A stretch of 64,000 nucleotides of DNA from Schistocerca nitens (taxonomy: Eukaryota > Arthropoda > Insecta > Orthoptera > Acrididae). Below are positions 59,866-64,000 of this stretch, one piece after another; positions within the stretch are counted from its first letter, which is position 1; every line of letters starts with the position of its first letter. The stretch covers positions 734,311,450 through 734,375,449 of the forward strand of contig NC_064615.1 of the NCBI RefSeq assembly GCF_023898315.1, given 5' to 3'. The position numbers were made by a program, and so were the translations under genes. Under the pieces are notes generated by a model that searched no databases, was not told the origin of the DNA, and saw only the letters and a list, made by a program, of their open reading frames with translations.

Positions 59866-60149
59866 ATGGCAGTAACTTTCTTCAAATAGTTATTTCTTGA
59901 ACCAGTTTTCGAATCTTTTCAGGCTCATCTTCAGATGGTTTTCGAGAAGTTACATAGCTATTTCCTGCATAATGCTGGCTGCTGGTTCTGTTACAAGAAG
60001 ATGGAACATCCCATGAGTATTCTTTACCTGTCCATTTGAGTCCAAAATTTTGTTTCGTACTTACTATAACAGTATGGGTGGCTTTCATTGTTAGTATCCA
60101 TCTGTCTGCTTCCATTGTGACTGCCAGTTGTATCACATCACTCATTTTT

Positions 60150-61632
60150 ACACGCTATGTAAGCATATTCGTTGTGATAACGAAACTTTGCCAGCATAAA
60201 GCGTGTGCTATATAATTGTTATTTGTTAGAAAGATCTGGACACAAAAATATGACATAAGCCTAATTTACTGAGATATATTATTTGTTTTATTTGCGTATA
60301 TTGACGCCAACATATGTGGAAATATTTTAATCAGAAATGGTGTTAACAGGAAAGTAAAAAATAAAATAAATTAACTACTTCAAGAATAAACTTCATCTTC
60401 GTATATTACCATACAATACAGTCAACTTATGAGCAAATATTTCAATAAAGACTGACATTAACATGAATGCCTAGGAATAAAATAAAACGGGTTCATAGTA
60501 TTTACAGAGAATAGCATCTGCTTTTACGACCATGAACTTTAAATTTAAAAACAACAACAATACCTCAAACGAAATGCTGCCTTATTTCGGTTCTTACATT
60601 AAAATGATGTGGAATATTAGTAAATACAGATTCTCTTTGTTTCAGCTAAAGGTAGTATGTATGAAAGTTATAGTGTTAGTAATGTACTAAAGTATTCTGT
60701 ATGACCATGAATTTTATACTTAAAAACAAGAACAAAACTTTCAATGAGCTGTTGACTTACTTCTGGTCTTAAATTAACATTTACGAAGTGTGGATAGGTA
60801 GCTATGTAGTTTTGCTAAGGCTTATTACCGTGTATTTCTGTTCACAAAACCAAGTCACGTGAAACTTCATCGTTCAAATTTTTTTAACTTTCGAGATTTG
60901 AAGCTGATACCTCAAGAGCTTGTGTTGTGAGGATTTAAAACCAAAGGCTCGGAGGAAGATGGGGGAAGCGGTCCTTGTAGCAAACGTAACATAATTCGAA
61001 AACAATTATGTTCACATTCGACGTACTGCAGCACAACATACTGGTTACACATACAAATTCTGGCCATGTGTGATAACCTCCAGATCCGCTGAAAGCGAAA
61101 GAAATTTCATGTAAGCAATAAAGAACTACAATATAATGCTTTTGTTAATAAAGCAAGATACATCAGTAATGGTCACATGGTTCCCTTCTTCCGGAAATTA
61201 ATTTTTACATTCATAAGTTCATTTGTTTCATAGAATAGTGAAAACAGTTTGCTAAGCAACTACGTGTCTATGAAGAGTTATGTAGAAAATTAAATACGGG
61301 ATAGTACTTCAGTATATTTAGGAAAACTTAAATAGATGTGATGATGTTCACCTATGGCTAATACTGGCAATTGGAATGAGGATATGTTGCAATCCGTGTA
61401 TGTGGTTGTAACTGCTCTCAAATAAAATATCCTGTTGTTGTTTGTCTCATTGACCGCACACCTACAGTATCTCACATCTTGGAAGAACTTCCTTTCTACT
61501 CTGAATGAGAGTTTATTTGCAATTTTGCTGTTATTTTGTATTTACATTCCGGTCAAATCGCTCTAAAGCTCTTGTATAGAGTAACCTTAAGAAATATTAA
61601 GTATCATACAAATAGAAGCTGTCTTTCTCCAG
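60150..61632. other. End of intron 2 of gene B
   Basis: AT-rich. A weak tandem duplication of about 173 bp starts near 60525 and 60698 (gaccatgaactttaaattta and gaccatgaattttatactta). No coding signal other than the exon that follows. Confidence 0.4.
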
Positions 61633-61764
61633 CCGCCAGTACAGAAGTCAGCGTGGACTGGCGTGAAAGACGTCCTGAAGAAAGGCAACAGTTGTCCGCA
61701 GTATAGCAACGGGAAAGTGTCCGGTAGCGAGGACTGCTTGTATCTCAGCGTTTTTGGTCCTGGG
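61633..61764 (+). CDS. Carboxylesterase gene B, exon 3
   Basis: The exon opens after gtctttctccag in phase 0 and encodes PPVQKSAWTGVKDVLKKGNS, then CPQ, and ends SGSEDCLYLSVFGPG at CCTGGG|GTACGT, phase 0. The pair CPQ...SEDCLYL is the conserved disulfide-containing block of type-B carboxylesterases (usually SEDCLYLNVY). The W..V pattern before it fits the family. It lies 22.2 kb downstream of exon 2 but only 161 bp upstream of exon 4. Confidence 0.95.
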
Positions 61765-61925
61765 GTACGTATTGTATTGTAGAAAACGGCATAGATTAAT
61801 ATTTGAATGAACGTGCTTTTAATGTTTTGGAGTAGGATGTAAACAGCCACAGAGTTAAAAAAGATTGTACATTTTTGTTTGTAAATTTGTAAATCACATT
61901 GTGATTGTGCTGTGTGTTACTACAG

Positions 61926-62073
61926 ACCCCGTCGCGTAATGGAACACTGAAAAATGTTATGGTTTGGATCCACGGAGGATGTTTCACATCTGGATCTGGC
62001 AACGCGAGGCCGCATTACTTTGTGGACCTGGATGTCATCGTCATTCACCTAAATTACCGACTGGGCCTTCTGG
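61926..62073 (+). CDS. Carboxylesterase gene B, exon 4 (oxyanion hole)
   Basis: After gtgttactacag the exon reads TPSRNGTLKNVMVWIHGGCF, then TSGSGNARPHYFVDLDVIVI and HLNYRLGLLG, and ends at CTGG|GTAACT in phase 1. HGG is the oxyanion-hole motif; the next residue is Cys, where Gly or Ala is usual. NYRLG.LG leads to the strand before the nucleophile elbow. NYRLGLLG has Leu where Pro is common. The exon with the catalytic Ser (G.SAG) should lie right of the window; I did not find it before 64000. Confidence 0.95.
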
Positions 62074-63010
62074 GTAACTATCTGTAATATGCTCACTATT
62101 ACTTGATGAGTTACATGAATTGCTAAAACATTACAAAATTAGGTCGTTGTTACATTTAAATTGGTGATAAATATATCTATTAACAGAATAAATCAAATTT
62201 CTCTCCTAAATGACTGAAGGTTACTCTGTCTTTCTATAGTAAGTATGGCAGCTGATAAGTGAGCTGTAATCTGACATGTACTAGAAGCAGATGGAGAACG
62301 TTTTCTAGAACATGTGAAGATAAAAACGAAGATGATGCTAGTACGTAGATCAGAAAGACAATGATGATTAAGAAACTCTGTTCCTTCGTCATTCACACTT
62401 CTATTTCTTACGAGTTAATTTAACACCAATCATTCATTAAGTACATAACTAGCTTCGAACAAGTCGCTGTAGTAACAAAATGTTGGTGCACGAGCTTGAG
62501 TATTTCGGAGCACTAGGGTATTTCGGAGCACTACTGTGCTTCAGTATGGTGGAGCATCGCTGCGGTGTCTGATGCAGCTAGAAGATGTGACCCTTGCCGA
62601 CGTGAACACCTCTGTCCAATAGAAACTTTAGGCTCAATGCTTCCAGTAAACCCAAGGTCTGTAATATCGAATGGGTTGAAAGTATCAGCAGTAGAAATAA
62701 AACATCAAAACACAGTTCCAAGATAATCCTGTAAATGATGCTGAGAGCTACATTACCTAGAATTCACAGTGGACATAAATATCTCTAAAACATCCTTCTA
62801 TTCGAATGTACTTATAGGTCAGTTCTTAAATATGTGTACTCTGGTGCTGCCCTTTCATATGTTTTGCGTACATACACACAATACAGTTCAAGGTCAAATA
62901 CAAAATCAAATAAATATAACATTGGTTCGAAGTTCCGCGACATACAGTATGTGCATCTACCTGTTTAGTATTTCCCTATTGTGTCTGAAATACACTTGTG
63001 ATAGGATCAC
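62074..63010. other. Intron 4 of gene B
   Basis: No recognised element. A small direct repeat, gtatttcggagcacta, occurs twice about 17 bp apart near 62500-62535. Confidence 0.4.
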
Positions 63011-63014
63011 TTCA

Positions 63015-63545
63015 AAATAGTTCAGTCCACCTCTTTAAGGGATGTCGAGAGTTCTTCTTGCAAGTCGAGTTGTATTGTGTTGTAGCTTTAGTTATTCTAT
63101 AATTAGACATACGTTGCACTTGGTCTTTCCACCCAGTCAGTATTTTTCAGTTATATTTGTAACTGATTCAACATTTAGATCTTATCTAATACTGGTATTT
63201 CTTTTATGGTCGGACAATGAATATCTCGTTACAAAGCGGAGGAACTTCATCTCTGATGATTCTATTCGTCGTAGTTTATCGAATGTTAGGGTCCAACATT
63301 CACCACCATACAGGAGCAAAGGTAATTTGTAAGAATTTAATTAATGTTTCTTTCCGCACGTTACGCTTTAATGAAAGTAGTACAGTTTGACAAAAATGTC
63401 TGAATCTGACCAGATTTAACTCTACATCATCTGACTTGTGAAATTTAAAATTGCACCATAATATTTAAACTCTCTTACTTGTTCAATTATTTGTCCATCG
63501 ATAATCCATCTATAGCGTTTTGGATCTTGTAGGTATAAGGAGACG
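63015..63545 (-). pseudogene. LINE reverse-transcriptase C-terminal remnant
   Basis: Minus-strand reading gives YRWIIDGQIIEQVREFKYYG (63470-63520), then LLLYGGECWTLTFDKLRRIE and SSEMKFLRFVTRYSLSDHKR (about 63210-63320). These match the order Y.YLG, LYGSE.W.L, RIEA.EM.FLR of LINE ORF2 C-terminal regions. Several stops interrupt it. Confidence 0.7.
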
Positions 63546-63672
63546 TAAAGTGCGAATTACAATTGTCATATAGGTACTGCTGAGAGATATCCCTGTTGCT
63601 CTTATATTAAGTAACAAGACTTTGCTCTGCCCTTTTAGTTTCTTCCTCGGAAAAAAAAGGTTCTACAGCGAT

Positions 63673-64000
63673 ATCTACATCTACATCTACATCTACATCC
63701 ATACTCCGCAAGCCGCCTGACGGTGTGTGGCGGAGGGTACCTTGAGTACCTCTATCGGCTCTCCCTTCTATTCCAGTCTCGTATTGTTCGTGGAAAGAAG
63801 GATTGTCGGTATGCCTCTGTGTGGGCTCTAATCTCTCTTATTTTATCCTCATGGTCTCTTCGCGAGATATACGTAGGAGGCAGCAATATACTGCTTGACT
63901 CTTCGGTGAAGGTATGTTCTCGAAACTTTCACAAAAGCCCGTACCGAGCTACTGAGCGTCTCTCCTGCAGAGTCTTCCACTGGAGTTTATCTATCATCTC
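63673..64000 (-). mobile_element. LINE 3' end with (CTACAT)n tail, runs off the window
   Basis: The tail (ctacat)n at 63673-63699 is followed on the plus strand by ccgcctgacggtgtgtggcg and gagggtacc, a sequence I recognise as the common 3' end of an orthopteran LINE. Minus-strand translation gives fragments such as LQWKTLQERRSVARYGLL and NPSFHEQYETGIE, resembling the last part of a CR1/jockey-type ORF2 with a frameshift. The rest of the element lies beyond the right edge. Confidence 0.65.

Overview
This is 64 kb of an AT-rich, intron-heavy insect genome, most likely a grasshopper or locust (Orthoptera, Schistocerca-like). I infer this from tRNA-headed SINEs, RTE-type LINEs and snapback repeats that I recognise as typical of orthopteran DNA, and from the 11-22 kb introns. 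Host coding sequence is under 1 kb of the window; most of the rest is transposable elements of different ages, many nested.

Host genes. Two carboxylesterase (COE, alpha/beta-hydrolase; juvenile-hormone-esterase-like) genes lie in tandem on the + strand. Gene A enters from the left and only its last three exons are here (3000-3132, 14123-14246, 27136-27292, stop TAA); they carry the catalytic-His region and the C-terminus, and all splice phases agree. Gene B starts at 38571 and leaves on the right. Its first four coding exons (38571-38636, 39256-39393, 61633-61764, 61926-62073) encode a signal peptide, the FEGIPYAEPPVGDLRF block, the EDCLYL block and the HGG oxyanion hole. Its nucleophile-Ser exon lies beyond the window. 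Introns are 11.0 and 12.9 kb in gene A and 0.6, 22.2 and 0.16 kb in gene B.

Layout. 0.5-5.2 kb: SINE, a snapback repeat, and a decayed mariner-type element with a Tc1 element nested in it. 5.7-10.4 kb: SINEs, jockey-type LINE ORF1, solo LTR. 16.6-19.8 kb: two solo LTRs. 23.9-26.1 kb: nearly open RTE LINE. 28.5-33.4 kb: decayed Ty3/gypsy pol with a candidate 2.4 kb 3' LTR. 35.8-36.7 kb: LINE remnant and a perfect snapback. 42.0-44.8 kb: LINE remnant, a tRNA-armed snapback and a SINE. 46.65-55.62 kb: a structurally complete LTR retroelement (minus strand, 702-bp LTRs, 4-bp TSD) that encodes only Gag and has been hit by a mariner (DD41D type) and a Tc1 element with 300-bp terminal repeats. 55.6-59.9 kb: Tc1, RTE and another LINE, the last carrying a SINE. 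63.0-64.0 kb: two more LINE remnants.

No CRISPR arrays, bacterial-type operons or canonical tRNA/rRNA genes were seen. The most unusual items are the gag-only LTR element, the snapback elements flanked by target-site duplications, and the nesting order that can be read base by base from duplicated target sites.
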